Source: Chryseobacterium sp. ERMR1:04 (GTDB lineage Bacteria; Bacteroidota; Bacteroidia; Flavobacteriales; Weeksellaceae). From it: a stretch of 64,000 nt of DNA. The number at the start of each line of letters is the position of its first letter. Within the stretch, counting starts at the first letter, position 1. The notes under the pieces are model-generated. The model did not search any database, had not been told where the DNA came from, and saw only the letters and a program-made list of their open reading frames with translations. The position numbers were made by a program, and so were the translations under genes. Location: assembly GCF_001297705.1 (NCBI RefSeq), contig NZ_LIRF01000006.1, positions 67,001-131,000 of the forward strand, in the 5' to 3' direction. Below are positions 34,724 through 43,537 of the stretch, one piece after another.

Positions 34724-35854
34724 ATGAAAATACTTATCACAGGTGGAGCTGGTTTTATAGGAAGTAAGCTATCATTAGAGCTTACAAAAAAAGGATATGA
34801 AGTAACGGTGTTGGATAATCTTTCATCGCAGATTCATGGAGAAGATCCAACGGTAGATTCGCCTTTGTATAAGAGTATTTTGAATAAGATCAACTTTATT
34901 AAAGGAGATGTTACCAATCGTGAAGACTGGGAAAATGCGATTGAAGATCAGGAAGTAATTGTCCATTTGGCAGCTGAAACAGGTACCGGACAATCAATGT
35001 ACCAGATCGAAAAATATACGGAAGTAAATGTTTCAGGAACAGCAAAAATGCTGGATATTTTGGTTAATAAACCCCATCATGTTAAGAAAGTCATTATTGC
35101 TTCTTCCAGAGCTATTTATGGCGAAGGAAAATATCTTCATCCAAAGCTAGGATTGGTGTATCCAAAGCCAAGGAAAGTGGAAGAAATGAAGAGCGGAGAT
35201 TTTGAAGTGAAATATTCGGACGGACAAGTTTTAGAAGCTCTTCCAACGGATGAAGAATCAAAAATTCATCCCACATCTATTTACGGAATCACAAAACAGA
35301 ATCAGGAGCAAATGGTAATGACAACCTGCGCTGCTATTGGAATTGAACCTGTTTCATTAAGATTTCAGAATGTGTATGGTGAAGGCCAGTCTTTGTTAAA
35401 TCCATATACCGGAATTTTATCCATCTTTTCATCACAAATTCTGAACGGAAATGATATTAATGTTTTTGAAGACGGTAAAGAATCAAGAGATTTCATCCAT
35501 GTAGATGATGCGGTGGAAGCAACGATAAAATGTATTGAAAGTGATGAGGCTAATGGCGAAATTTTTAATGTGGGAACAGGAGTTTCTACGGCTGTAACTG
35601 CGGTTGCTGAAAACCTACGAAAATTTTACAATAAAGATTTTGATATTAATGTTTCGGGGCAATTTCGTTTGGGAGACATCAGACATAACTTTGCGGATAT
35701 CAGTAAAATTAAATCAAAGCTAAATTTCCAACCAAAGATTTCTTTCGAAGAAGGAATGTTGAGGTTTACCACTTGGGTATTGCAACAGAATATTCAGGAT
35801 ATAAAATTCAAAGAGTCGTTGGAAGAAATGAAGGTTAAAGGACTTTTAAAATGA
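34724..35854 (+). CDS. NAD-dependent epimerase/dehydratase (dTDP-sugar epimerase-like)
   Basis: A 376-residue extended SDR. The Rossmann loop is ITGGAGFIGSKLSLEL (residues about 4-19), the catalytic Ser/Tyr/Lys set is formed by IIASSRAIYGEG and TSIYGITKQNQEQ, with conserved HLAAETGTGQSMYQ. The long insertion around residues 145-175 (KYLHPKLGLVYPKPRKVEEM) resembles dTDP-L-rhamnose 4-epimerase/WbiB-type enzymes. It prepares the nucleotide sugar for the flanking transferases, as I infer from the operon. Confidence 0.85.
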   Translation: MKILITGGAGFIGSKLSLELTKKGYEVTVLDNLSSQIHGEDPTVDSPLYKSILNKINFIKGDVTNREDWENAIEDQEVIVHLAAETGTGQSMYQIEKYTEVNVSGTAKMLDILVNKPHHVKKVIIASSRAIYGEGKYLHPKLGLVYPKPRKVEEMKSGDFEVKYSDGQVLEALPTDEESKIHPTSIYGITKQNQEQMVMTTCAAIGIEPVSLRFQNVYGEGQSLLNPYTGILSIFSSQILNGNDINVFEDGKESRDFIHVDDAVEATIKCIESDEANGEIFNVGTGVSTAVTAVAENLRKFYNKDFDINVSGQFRLGDIRHNFADISKIKSKLNFQPKISFEEGMLRFTTWVLQQNIQDIKFKESLEEMKVKGLLK

Positions 35855-36876
35855 TTGGTTTAAAAGACAAAAAAATACTTTTTCTATCGGTAAGCTTTTT
35901 CAAATATGAGAGAGCTATTGCAAAAAGATTGACTGAAATAGGTGCTGAGGTTGATTTTTATGATGAAAGACCTTCAAATTCTAATTTCTCAAAAGGGATA
36001 ATTCGATTAAATAAAAAACTGTATCAATCTCAGATTACAAAATATTATAATGATATTGTAAGCGAGATTCAACATAAGAAATACGATTATTTTCTATTAA
36101 TAAAAGGCGAGGCGATTCCTGTTTTTTTTCTTGAAAAAATTAGAGAATTGAATCCTGATATGGAAATGATTTATTATAATTTTGATCCTCTAAAGGAATA
36201 CCCAAATCTGATCTCCAATCTTAAATATTTTGACAAGAAGATTACATTTGAATATGATGATTCGATTACCTATGGACTGAATTTCAGACCGCTGTTTTAT
36301 TTAGATGAATATAAAAGTTTACATCAAAATTCTAAGGCTCCTGAATATGATATTGTATTTATCGGAAGTGCCCATACAGATCGGTATATTGTAGGAGAGC
36401 AGGTAAAAGCTAAGGCAGAAAGTCTTCAATTAAAAACTTTCTTTTACTATTATGCGATGGGAAAGATTGCGTTTAGAATTAAAAAGCTAATTGATAAAAA
36501 TCTAAAAAAGTTTGATAATAATAAATTAAGCTTCGAAAAATTGAGTCATCAGCAAATCATCGATTATTATCAAAAATCAAGGTCTGTTCTGGATATTAAT
36601 AAACCTTTTCAATATGGTTTAACCATCAGAACTTTTGAAGTATTGGCTTCAGGAAGAAAGTTGATAACCACGAATACAGATATTAAAAATTATCCTTTTT
36701 ATAATTCTAAAAATATATGGGTTCTCGATCGGGATAACATTCAATTAGACCAAGATTTTTTTAAAACAGATTTCGAGCTTTTGGATGAAAAAACGTTGTA
36801 TATGATGTCTTTGGATTCTTTTATAGAATGCTTGTTCATTCAAAACCAGGATGAGTATTGGAATACCTACAGATAA
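35851..36876 (+). CDS. CgeB-like glycosyltransferase
   Basis: A 341-residue protein overlapping the epimerase stop by 4 bp (ATGA), a strong sign of translational coupling. The N-terminal Rossmann region (KDKKILFLSVSFFKYERAIA) and C-terminal Glycosyltransferase_4/CgeB motif (PFQYGLTIRTFEVLASGRKL, followed by ITTN) are recognisable. The conserved Glu in TFEVLASG contacts the nucleotide sugar in GT-B enzymes. It closes the glycan cassette. The acceptor is unknown. Confidence 0.8.
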   Translation: MIGLKDKKILFLSVSFFKYERAIAKRLTEIGAEVDFYDERPSNSNFSKGIIRLNKKLYQSQITKYYNDIVSEIQHKKYDYFLLIKGEAIPVFFLEKIRELNPDMEMIYYNFDPLKEYPNLISNLKYFDKKITFEYDDSITYGLNFRPLFYLDEYKSLHQNSKAPEYDIVFIGSAHTDRYIVGEQVKAKAESLQLKTFFYYYAMGKIAFRIKKLIDKNLKKFDNNKLSFEKLSHQQIIDYYQKSRSVLDINKPFQYGLTIRTFEVLASGRKLITTNTDIKNYPFYNSKNIWVLDRDNIQLDQDFFKTDFELLDEKTLYMMSLDSFIECLFIQNQDEYWNTYR

Positions 36877-36901
36877 GAATAAGTACTACAAATAAATAAA
36901 A

Positions 36902-36928
36902 AAATAGCTCTCGATATGAGAGCTATTT
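36902..36928. terminator. Bidirectional terminator between glycan cassette and secG
   Basis: Arms AAATAGCTCTC (36902-36912) and GAGAGCTATTT (36918-36928) with a GATAT loop, flanked by A-rich and T-rich bases. Confidence 0.8.
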
Positions 36929-36950
36929 CTATATGTGAAATATTATTTGC

Positions 36951-37298
36951 TTATTTAGCCGGTGCTGCAGGAGCGTTAGCCGGAGTAGCTGTTTTAGAAG
37001 CCGGAGCAGATTGTGCAGGCGTTTCTTTCTTAATTGACTGTTGAGCGGGAGCCGCTTGTGTTGGCTTTCCTGTAATTACAACGCTGATAAGAATAAGAGC
37101 GATAATAATTGCTCCTAAGCTCCATGTTGCTTTTTCCATGAAGTCATTGGTTCTTTGTACACCGAACTGTGCAGAAGATGCACCTCCGAATGTACTTGAA
37201 AGACCTCCACCTTTTGGGTTCTGAGCCATAACAACGATTACTAATAAAACACTAGCAATCATAGTGAGAACCATCAATAAAATAAATATAGTATCCAT
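36951..37298 (-). CDS. secG: Preprotein translocase subunit SecG
   Basis: A 115-residue protein from MDTIFILLMV at 37298; the frame extends to 37397 but a complete promoter lies in that extension. Two membrane helices (residues about 3-23 and 55-75) flank the conserved cytoplasmic loop QNPKGGGLSSTFGGASSAQF. The C-terminal 35 residues are an Ala/Pro/Lys-rich tail, longer than in E. coli SecG but usual in Flavobacteriia. It helps SecYEG export proteins across the inner membrane. Confidence 0.94.
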   Translation of the reverse strand: MDTIFILLMVLTMIASVLLVIVVMAQNPKGGGLSSTFGGASSAQFGVQRTNDFMEKATWSLGAIIIALILISVVITGKPTQAAPAQQSIKKETPAQSAPASKTATPANAPAAPAK

Positions 37299-37322
37299 GA
37301 ATTTGATATCTTTTTGAATGGG

Positions 37323-37352
37323 CAAATTTAATCTTTTTTTACTGAATGGCAA
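37323..37352 (-). promoter_or_regulatory. Promoter of secG
   Basis: On the minus strand TTG (37352-37350), a 19 bp spacer and TAAATTTG (37330-37323), 24 bp before the ATG at 37298. It decides in favour of the short SecG start. Confidence 0.75.
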
Positions 37353-37384
37353 AAAAAAGATAGAAGTAAATGGTAATAAAAATA

Positions 37385-37412
37385 AAAACGGCAACAATTG
37401 TTGCCGTTTTTT
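37385..37412 (-). terminator. Terminator of the M16 peptidase pair
   Basis: AAAACGGCAACAA immediately joins TTGTTGCCGTTTT as a 26 bp perfect palindrome (37385-37410) flanked by A-rich and T-rich bases. Confidence 0.8.
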
Positions 37413-37430
37413 ATATGAATTAGGGTGTTC

Positions 37431-39464
37431 TTATTTAAAATCAGAATCCTTCGCCTGATTAATTTGGTAAGATTGTACCGCTAAATTAATATCCATACCT
37501 CCCATATTTTGAATGATTGTAAAAGGGAATTTCACACCGGAAACCTCTTTGTAATCTGCATAGCTTGTTGGGATAGAACCTCCTTCGCCAGCTTTTACTT
37601 CACCCGTTTTCAACCCTGTTTTTACACTGTAGTAATACGTGTCTTTTGGACCTTTTACGACATAAGAATCTTCGTTGTTGTATTTTTCGATTCCTGCTAG
37701 TTTGTGATCAGCAGACTTTGCAAAAGTAAGTTCCGGGAAAAGTTCAGTGTCTTTTGCCATATCCACTTTTTGCTTGTCGCTAAGTGGAGCTTTCTTTCCT
37801 TGAGCTTCCATGTAACCGTCTTTACCGTCAAAAACAATTTTCTGAATGGTGTTACCCATCATTTTCATGTCCATTGCCATTTTTCCACCTTTTCCTTGGA
37901 TCATTTTCATGCTCATATCCATTCCCTGAACTTTGGTAGTAGCATCAGTACTGATGTAATTTACTTTTTGCACAGCTGCTAAACCACCGATCGCATTGAT
38001 GTACTTATCAGCAACAGATCCTATTGTTACGCTGGCATCTACTTTCTGAGCAGCTGGTTTTGCAACAGGATTAGCATCTTTGTCAAAATATTTAACTGGG
38101 TAACCTAATTTTTCCAATCCTTCAGAAATATCAGAAGCTTTACCGGCAATGAAAATTCTGCTTTGGTTGGGCAAGATGGTAGCTTTTACAGCATTGGTAA
38201 TATCTGCAGAAGTTACTTTATCAATTGACTTTAAATAATTAGTATAAAAATCAGAAGGAAGATCCTGTACTTTTTGGTTCAAAGCAAATCTTGCAATCGT
38301 TTCAGGCTTCTCTAAAGACATAATGAAAGAACCTTTCAATTTAGCTTTAGCATTTTCTAATTCTTCTGGTTTTACAGTTGAGATTGCGTTAAGTTCATTC
38401 ATGAATTCTTTAACCGCTTTATCTGTAACCTCGTTTCTTACACTTGATTCTGCAGAAAACTCAGGAGAGTATTTGCTTGCCGTCATGCTTGAATACGCTC
38501 CGTAGGTAAATCCGTTTTTCTCACGAAGATTCATGAAAAGCCTTGCTTCACCACCGCCACCTAAGATGTAGTTAGCCATCGTTGCTGGGAAGTAGTTTGC
38601 GTCTTTCATTTTTAAATTGTTCAGATTGCTTACCGAAACAACAGATTGTACAGCAGAAGGAACATCAACAACGTTGATCTCTGTTTTTGCCACGTTAGAA
38701 GCTGGTTCTAAAGGAGCAAAAGTAGTATTTGCTTTTTTCCAGCTGTTGAAAGCTTTTTCGATCAACGGTTTTACCTGATCAAATTTTACATCTCCAACAA
38801 TAACCAAGTAAGCGTTGTCTGGAGCATAATATTTTTTATACACATTCTGGACGTCAGCTAATTGAATTTTGTTGATTGATTCAACGGTTTCAAATTCACC
38901 TCTTGCCGTATTTTTTCCATACATCAAAGCGTTAGAAACTCTGTTTGCAATAGAAGAAGCGTTTTTCTCATCAGACTTCAAACCTTCAATAGCTCTTTCT
39001 TTAGAATTTTGAATTTCTTCAGCAGAGAATTTAGGATTGATAATCGCATCAGCCATTAAACCCAAGACTTCAGGGAAATATTTTGAAAGAGAATTAGCAA
39101 AAGCTCCATTTGAAGAGAAGCTAAGGTTTGCCCCTAAGAAATCAACTTTTTTGTTGAATTCATCTTTGCTAAAGTTGGTTGTTCCGTTTTCGAACTGTTC
39201 TGCCATAATCCCGCTTACTCCGGTTACATTTCCTTCGTAATAAGGAGGTCTGTCCATAGAAAGGTTAGCGCTTACTCTTGGTAGTTTGTTGTTTTCAACC
39301 ACCATTACGGTAAGTCCGTTGCTTAATTGGAAAGTTTTTGGCTTAGCAATGTTGATCGCAGGAGTAGGTCCCGGTTTCGGCATTGCATTAATATCTATTT
39401 TTTGGGCAGAAAGCATTCCTGTGAATAAAAATGCTACGGCTATATATGTTAATTGCTTTTTCAT
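37431..39464 (-). CDS. M16-like protein, probably non-catalytic, with C-terminal LolA-like domain
   Basis: A 677-residue exported protein (signal peptide to about residue 20). Two M16 lobes span residues about 45-460. The zinc motif HxxEH is not present where expected; the region reads GIMAEQFENGTTNF, so this subunit is likely inactive, like the regulatory member of other M16 pairs. Residues about 485-677 form an extra beta-rich domain (SVADKYINAIGGLAAVQKVN, later MDINLAVQSYQIN) resembling outer-membrane lipoprotein-sorting/DUF4292-like folds. It follows the active M16 gene at 39580-40893 and should act with it in the periplasm. Confidence 0.85.
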   Translation of the reverse strand: MKKQLTYIAVAFLFTGMLSAQKIDINAMPKPGPTPAINIAKPKTFQLSNGLTVMVVENNKLPRVSANLSMDRPPYYEGNVTGVSGIMAEQFENGTTNFSKDEFNKKVDFLGANLSFSSNGAFANSLSKYFPEVLGLMADAIINPKFSAEEIQNSKERAIEGLKSDEKNASSIANRVSNALMYGKNTARGEFETVESINKIQLADVQNVYKKYYAPDNAYLVIVGDVKFDQVKPLIEKAFNSWKKANTTFAPLEPASNVAKTEINVVDVPSAVQSVVSVSNLNNLKMKDANYFPATMANYILGGGGEARLFMNLREKNGFTYGAYSSMTASKYSPEFSAESSVRNEVTDKAVKEFMNELNAISTVKPEELENAKAKLKGSFIMSLEKPETIARFALNQKVQDLPSDFYTNYLKSIDKVTSADITNAVKATILPNQSRIFIAGKASDISEGLEKLGYPVKYFDKDANPVAKPAAQKVDASVTIGSVADKYINAIGGLAAVQKVNYISTDATTKVQGMDMSMKMIQGKGGKMAMDMKMMGNTIQKIVFDGKDGYMEAQGKKAPLSDKQKVDMAKDTELFPELTFAKSADHKLAGIEKYNNEDSYVVKGPKDTYYYSVKTGLKTGEVKAGEGGSIPTSYADYKEVSGVKFPFTIIQNMGGMDINLAVQSYQINQAKDSDFK

Positions 39465-39579
39465 TTGTAAAAATTTAATTTTTAATAATTTTTCTTTTAA
39501 ACAATTGATATTATTTCTAAGGTCTGACAGATTGATTCATCTGATCTCTGGAATCTAATATCTTATGTCTATTTAAAAA

Positions 39580-40893
39580 TTATTTTTTTTCAGGAACGTA
39601 ATTAATAACTACTCTTTGGTTAGGGTTAAGATACTTTTTAGCAGCATTCTGCAGATCTTCTCTTGTGATCCCTCTGTAGATGTCTATTTCTTTGTTAATT
39701 AAGTTGGTATCTCCCATCAAAACGTGGTTTGTTGCCAATGAAGCAGCAATTCCCTGAATGCTCGAATTTTGATTTACAAACTGATTCTCAAATTGGTTTT
39801 GAAGTTTTTGGTAATCTTCCTGAGAAATTAAAGTCGTTTGAAGTTTTTTGATCTCAGCATCGATGTCTGTCTGTAATGTTTGCTTAGTCGTTTGTCCCAT
39901 TGGGATGGCAAAAAATGCAAAAATTCCATAATCTTCAAGACCTTGGTTGAAAGCCTGCACCTGAAGTGCTTTTTTATCCTGATCTACTAATTTTTTGTAT
40001 AACACTGAAGATTTTCCGCTGCTTAAATAAGAAGAAAGCATATCTAAGATATAAGCATCTTTTTCTTTGTTAGCTGGAGTTCTGTAAGCAAAAATATAAG
40101 CAGGAAGCTGGATGTTAGGATCTGTAGCCGTAACTTCTTTTTCCTGAGTGATAGGAGCATCTTTTGGATAGTTTTTAGGATAAATAGTTCCTTTAGGAAT
40201 TGCTCCGTAATATTCTTGGATCCATTTTTTAGTCTGCTCCGGTTTAATATCTCCCGCAACTACCAAAGTAGCATTGTTTGGAACATAATATTTTTTATAG
40301 AATGCCTGGAATTCTTCTAGTTTAGCCGAATTCAGATCTTCCATAGACCCAATCGTTGGCCAGTTGTATGGGTGATTGGTAAATAGATTTTTCTGTACTG
40401 TTGAGAATAGATTTCCATAAGGTTGGTTATCCATTCTTAATCTTTTTTCTTCTTTTACAACCTCTCTCTGAGTATCTACCCCAACTTGGTTAATCACAGC
40501 ATGACGCAATCTTTCAGACTCCATCCAAAGACCCAATTGTTCGTTATTTGAAGGGAAAGTTTCGTAATAATAAGTTCTGTCGTTTGTTGTGTTGGCATTG
40601 TTTTGACCTCCGTTTGAAGATACTATTTTAAACCATTCACCTCTTTTGATGTTTGGGGTACCTTCAAATAAAAGATGCTCAAAAAAGTGAGCAAAACCTG
40701 TTCTTCCTTTCACTTCATCTTTTGCACCTACATGGTACATTACCCCTGTTGTAACTACCGGCGCCGAATTATCCTGATGAAGAATTACGTGAAGGCCATT
40801 TGGTAGGTCATACTCTTCGAATTTAATTTGTTGTGCATTTAAAGCCATTCCGAAGAATGCCACTGCAGCAACAGAAAGAAGTCGTTTTTTCAT
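39580..40893 (-). CDS. M16 family zinc metallopeptidase
   Basis: A 437-residue exported protein (signal peptide MKKRLLSVAAVAFFGMALNA). The inverted zinc motif HxxEH is intact as FAHFFEHLLFEGTP (His69, Glu72, His73), followed by the distal Glu region about 75 residues on. A second M16 lobe occupies residues about 195-420. It should degrade peptides in the periplasm. The downstream gene encodes a larger M16-like protein without the motif, with which it forms an operon (115 bp gap). Confidence 0.92.
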   Translation of the reverse strand: MKKRLLSVAAVAFFGMALNAQQIKFEEYDLPNGLHVILHQDNSAPVVTTGVMYHVGAKDEVKGRTGFAHFFEHLLFEGTPNIKRGEWFKIVSSNGGQNNANTTNDRTYYYETFPSNNEQLGLWMESERLRHAVINQVGVDTQREVVKEEKRLRMDNQPYGNLFSTVQKNLFTNHPYNWPTIGSMEDLNSAKLEEFQAFYKKYYVPNNATLVVAGDIKPEQTKKWIQEYYGAIPKGTIYPKNYPKDAPITQEKEVTATDPNIQLPAYIFAYRTPANKEKDAYILDMLSSYLSSGKSSVLYKKLVDQDKKALQVQAFNQGLEDYGIFAFFAIPMGQTTKQTLQTDIDAEIKKLQTTLISQEDYQKLQNQFENQFVNQNSSIQGIAASLATNHVLMGDTNLINKEIDIYRGITREDLQNAAKKYLNPNQRVVINYVPEKK

Positions 40894-41012
40894 AAAATAG
40901 AAATTGTTTTGATAATTAGTGGGGGAAATACTGGAATTGTTACAAATAAATCACTATTTTTTTGAGTGAGATATTGATTTTATTTCATAGATACAGATGA
41001 TCATCCAAAAAT

Positions 41013-41042
41013 TTGAATTCTCCATATAATACACTAATTTTG
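41013..41042 (+). promoter_or_regulatory. Promoter of the helicase gene
   Basis: TTG (41013-41015), a 19 bp spacer and TAATTTTG (41035-41042), with the ATG at 41065. This is one of the clearest promoters in the window. Confidence 0.75.
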
Positions 41043-41064
41043 TGTTCCCAAAATTTTTTGCAGT

Positions 41065-43395
41065 ATGGATTATCTGAAAGGACTCAATGAATCACAATAT
41101 GAAGCTGTTACCACCTTACAAGGACCTCTGATGGTGCTTGCAGGAGCGGGTTCCGGAAAAACACGTGTACTGACGATGCGTATTGCCCATTTGATTACGA
41201 ATGGAGTAGACCCTTTCAATATTCTGGCGCTTACCTTTACCAATAAGGCGGCAAAAGAAATGAAGGAGCGTATTGCAAAAGTGGTTGGACAAAGCAATGC
41301 AAGAAGTCTTTGGATGGGAACTTTTCACTCTGTTTTTGCGAGAATTCTGAGAAGTGAAGGGCATTATTTAGGGTATCCTTCCAATTTTACCATTTATGAT
41401 CAGCAAGATGCTTTAAATGTGATCAGAAAAGTGATCAAAGACATGAATGTAGATGCTGATCTGTATAAACCTAAAAAAGTTCAGTCAAGAATTTCTACTT
41501 ATAAAAACAACCTGATTACGGTAAAAGCATATTTCAATAATCCTGAATTAATTGAGGCTGATGAAAAAGCAAACATGAGATTCATCGGACAAATCTATCA
41601 AAAATATGTTGAGCAGTGTTTCAAAAACGGTGCAATGGATTTTGATGATTTATTGTTAAAAACTAATGAATTATTGACTCGTTTTCCCGAAGTTTTAGCC
41701 AAATATCAGGATCGATTCAGATATATCTTGGTGGATGAGTACCAGGATACAAACCACTCTCAATACCTTATCGTAAAAGCATTGGCTTCAAAATTTGAAA
41801 ACATTTGTGTGGTAGGGGATGACGCTCAGTCTATCTACTCTTTTCGTGGTGCGAATATTTACAATATCTTAAACTTCAAAAAAGATTATACAGATGCAGT
41901 AACGGTTTCTTTGGAACAAAATTACCGTTCTACACAGACCATTGTGAATGCTGCGAATGTTGTGATTGCTAAAAACTTGCAACAGTTTAAGAAAAACGTT
42001 TTCAGTGAAAACGAAGAAGGAGATAAAATTAAGGTCTACCGTTCACTTTCTGATGCTGATGAAGCGAATTATGTTGCCGGAAATATCTGGGAGCTAAGAA
42101 ACAGAGATCAGAGAAAATACAGTGATTTCGCTATTTTATACAGAACAAACTCTCAGACGCGTGCTTTTGAAGATGCGTTGAGACGTAAAAATATTCCGTA
42201 CAAAGTGTATGGAGGTTTATCTTTCTACCAAAGAAAGGAGGTTAAGGATTTGATTGGTTACCTAAGACTTTTGGTTAATGAAAGTGACTCTGAAGCATTA
42301 ATGAGAATCATCAATTATCCAACAAGAGGAATTGGAGAAACCACTCAGAATAAGCTGATTGTTTTTGCAGATAATCAGAATGTTCCTGTGTCTAATGTTT
42401 TAGATAATTTACCAGCCTATGCTCCACAGTTAGGCTTTAACAATGGAGTTTTAACTAAATTGAATGATTTCTGGTCAATGATCAAAGCATTTAAAGTATT
42501 ATTAAAAACGGAAACAGCTTACAATGTAGCAATGGAAGTTGCGAAACGAAGCGGTTTGATTAAATTTTTAAAAGACGATCAGACTCCGGAAGGAATTTCC
42601 CGTGTAGAAAACGTTCAGGAATTAATGAACTCTATGCAGGGGTTCATTGAAGAGCAAATGCAGTTAGAAGACGGAGATCCAAGTTTACCGAATTTCCTTG
42701 AAAACATTGCTCTTTCGGCGGATACTCAAAAGAAAGATGATGAAGAGGAAATGGTTTCTTTAATGACTATTCACCTTTCAAAAGGACTGGAGTTTCCAGT
42801 GGTTCATTTGGTAGGATTGGAAGAAAATCTTTTCCCGAGCTTTATGAGTTCCACAACCAGAGAAGATCTGGAAGAAGAAAGACGTTTATTTTATGTAGCC
42901 TTAACGAGAGCTGAAAAGCAGGTGTTTTTCACGTATGCTGTTTCTCGTTTTCAATGGGGGAAAATTACCGATGCTGAACCTTCAAGATTCTTAAGTGAAA
43001 TTGATGAAGAATTTATAGAATTCGTGAATCCTGTTTTGGAAAAACGATTTATTAATAATGCAGGGGTAAAATCAAATATTTTTGACGAGCATCCTTCTGA
43101 AATGAAAGGTTTCAAAAGAGTTGAAAAGAAGACCATTGAAAAAGCAGAAGGCTCAAAACCTATTGCTGAACCAAGAAAATTGAAACCTGTAAGTACTGCT
43201 AAAATCATTAATCCAAGCGGGGCTTCTTCTCAGGATATTGAAGTGGGAGACAGTGTAAGACACGACCGTTTTGGAATCGGACAAGTTACTTTCTTAGACG
43301 GTACAGATCCGCAGAATATCAAAGCAAAAGTGATTTTTATGCATGAAGGAGAGAAAAACCTGATCTTAAAATACGCTAAGCTTACGAAAATATAA
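41065..43395 (+). CDS. pcrA: UvrD/PcrA-type DNA helicase
   Basis: A 776-residue superfamily 1 helicase of full length. Motif I is AGAGSGKTRVLTMRI (about residues 28-42), motif II VDEYQDTNHSQY, motif III VGDDAQSIYSFRGANI, motif IV region EQNYRSTQTI, and motifs V/VI VSLMTIHLSKGLEFPVV and YVALTRAEKQVFF. The C-terminal Tudor-like domain (VGDSVRHDRFGIGQVTFLDG) binds RNA polymerase in PcrA/UvrD. It unwinds DNA 3' to 5' in repair and replication. The symbol could equally be uvrD. Confidence 0.95.
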   Translation: MDYLKGLNESQYEAVTTLQGPLMVLAGAGSGKTRVLTMRIAHLITNGVDPFNILALTFTNKAAKEMKERIAKVVGQSNARSLWMGTFHSVFARILRSEGHYLGYPSNFTIYDQQDALNVIRKVIKDMNVDADLYKPKKVQSRISTYKNNLITVKAYFNNPELIEADEKANMRFIGQIYQKYVEQCFKNGAMDFDDLLLKTNELLTRFPEVLAKYQDRFRYILVDEYQDTNHSQYLIVKALASKFENICVVGDDAQSIYSFRGANIYNILNFKKDYTDAVTVSLEQNYRSTQTIVNAANVVIAKNLQQFKKNVFSENEEGDKIKVYRSLSDADEANYVAGNIWELRNRDQRKYSDFAILYRTNSQTRAFEDALRRKNIPYKVYGGLSFYQRKEVKDLIGYLRLLVNESDSEALMRIINYPTRGIGETTQNKLIVFADNQNVPVSNVLDNLPAYAPQLGFNNGVLTKLNDFWSMIKAFKVLLKTETAYNVAMEVAKRSGLIKFLKDDQTPEGISRVENVQELMNSMQGFIEEQMQLEDGDPSLPNFLENIALSADTQKKDDEEEMVSLMTIHLSKGLEFPVVHLVGLEENLFPSFMSSTTREDLEEERRLFYVALTRAEKQVFFTYAVSRFQWGKITDAEPSRFLSEIDEEFIEFVNPVLEKRFINNAGVKSNIFDEHPSEMKGFKRVEKKTIEKAEGSKPIAEPRKLKPVSTAKIINPSGASSQDIEVGDSVRHDRFGIGQVTFLDGTDPQNIKAKVIFMHEGEKNLILKYAKLTKI

Positions 43396-43407
43396 TTGTC
43401 ATTCATT

Positions 43408-43434
43408 GCGAGGAGCGAAGCGACGAAGCAATCT
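43408..43434. repeat. Dispersed 27 bp repeat, copy 2
   Basis: Same 27 bp as at 22627-22653, located 12 bp after the pcrA stop codon and preceded by TCATTCATT. Confidence 0.85.
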
Positions 43435-43463
43435 AAAAAATAGTGCATCGATATTGATGCTGT

Positions 43464-43503
43464 AATCCTTGTCAGGGTTTAAACCTTGACAAGGATTTTT
43501 TTT
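43464..43503 (+). terminator. Terminator of pcrA
   Basis: 17 bp arms starting AATCCTTGTCAGG (43464-43480) and ending CCTTGACAAGGATT (43481-43497) with one G-T pair, followed by eight T. Confidence 0.85.
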
Positions 43504-43537
43504 AATAAACCCCAAGAATAAACTTTAGGAGAAAGAA

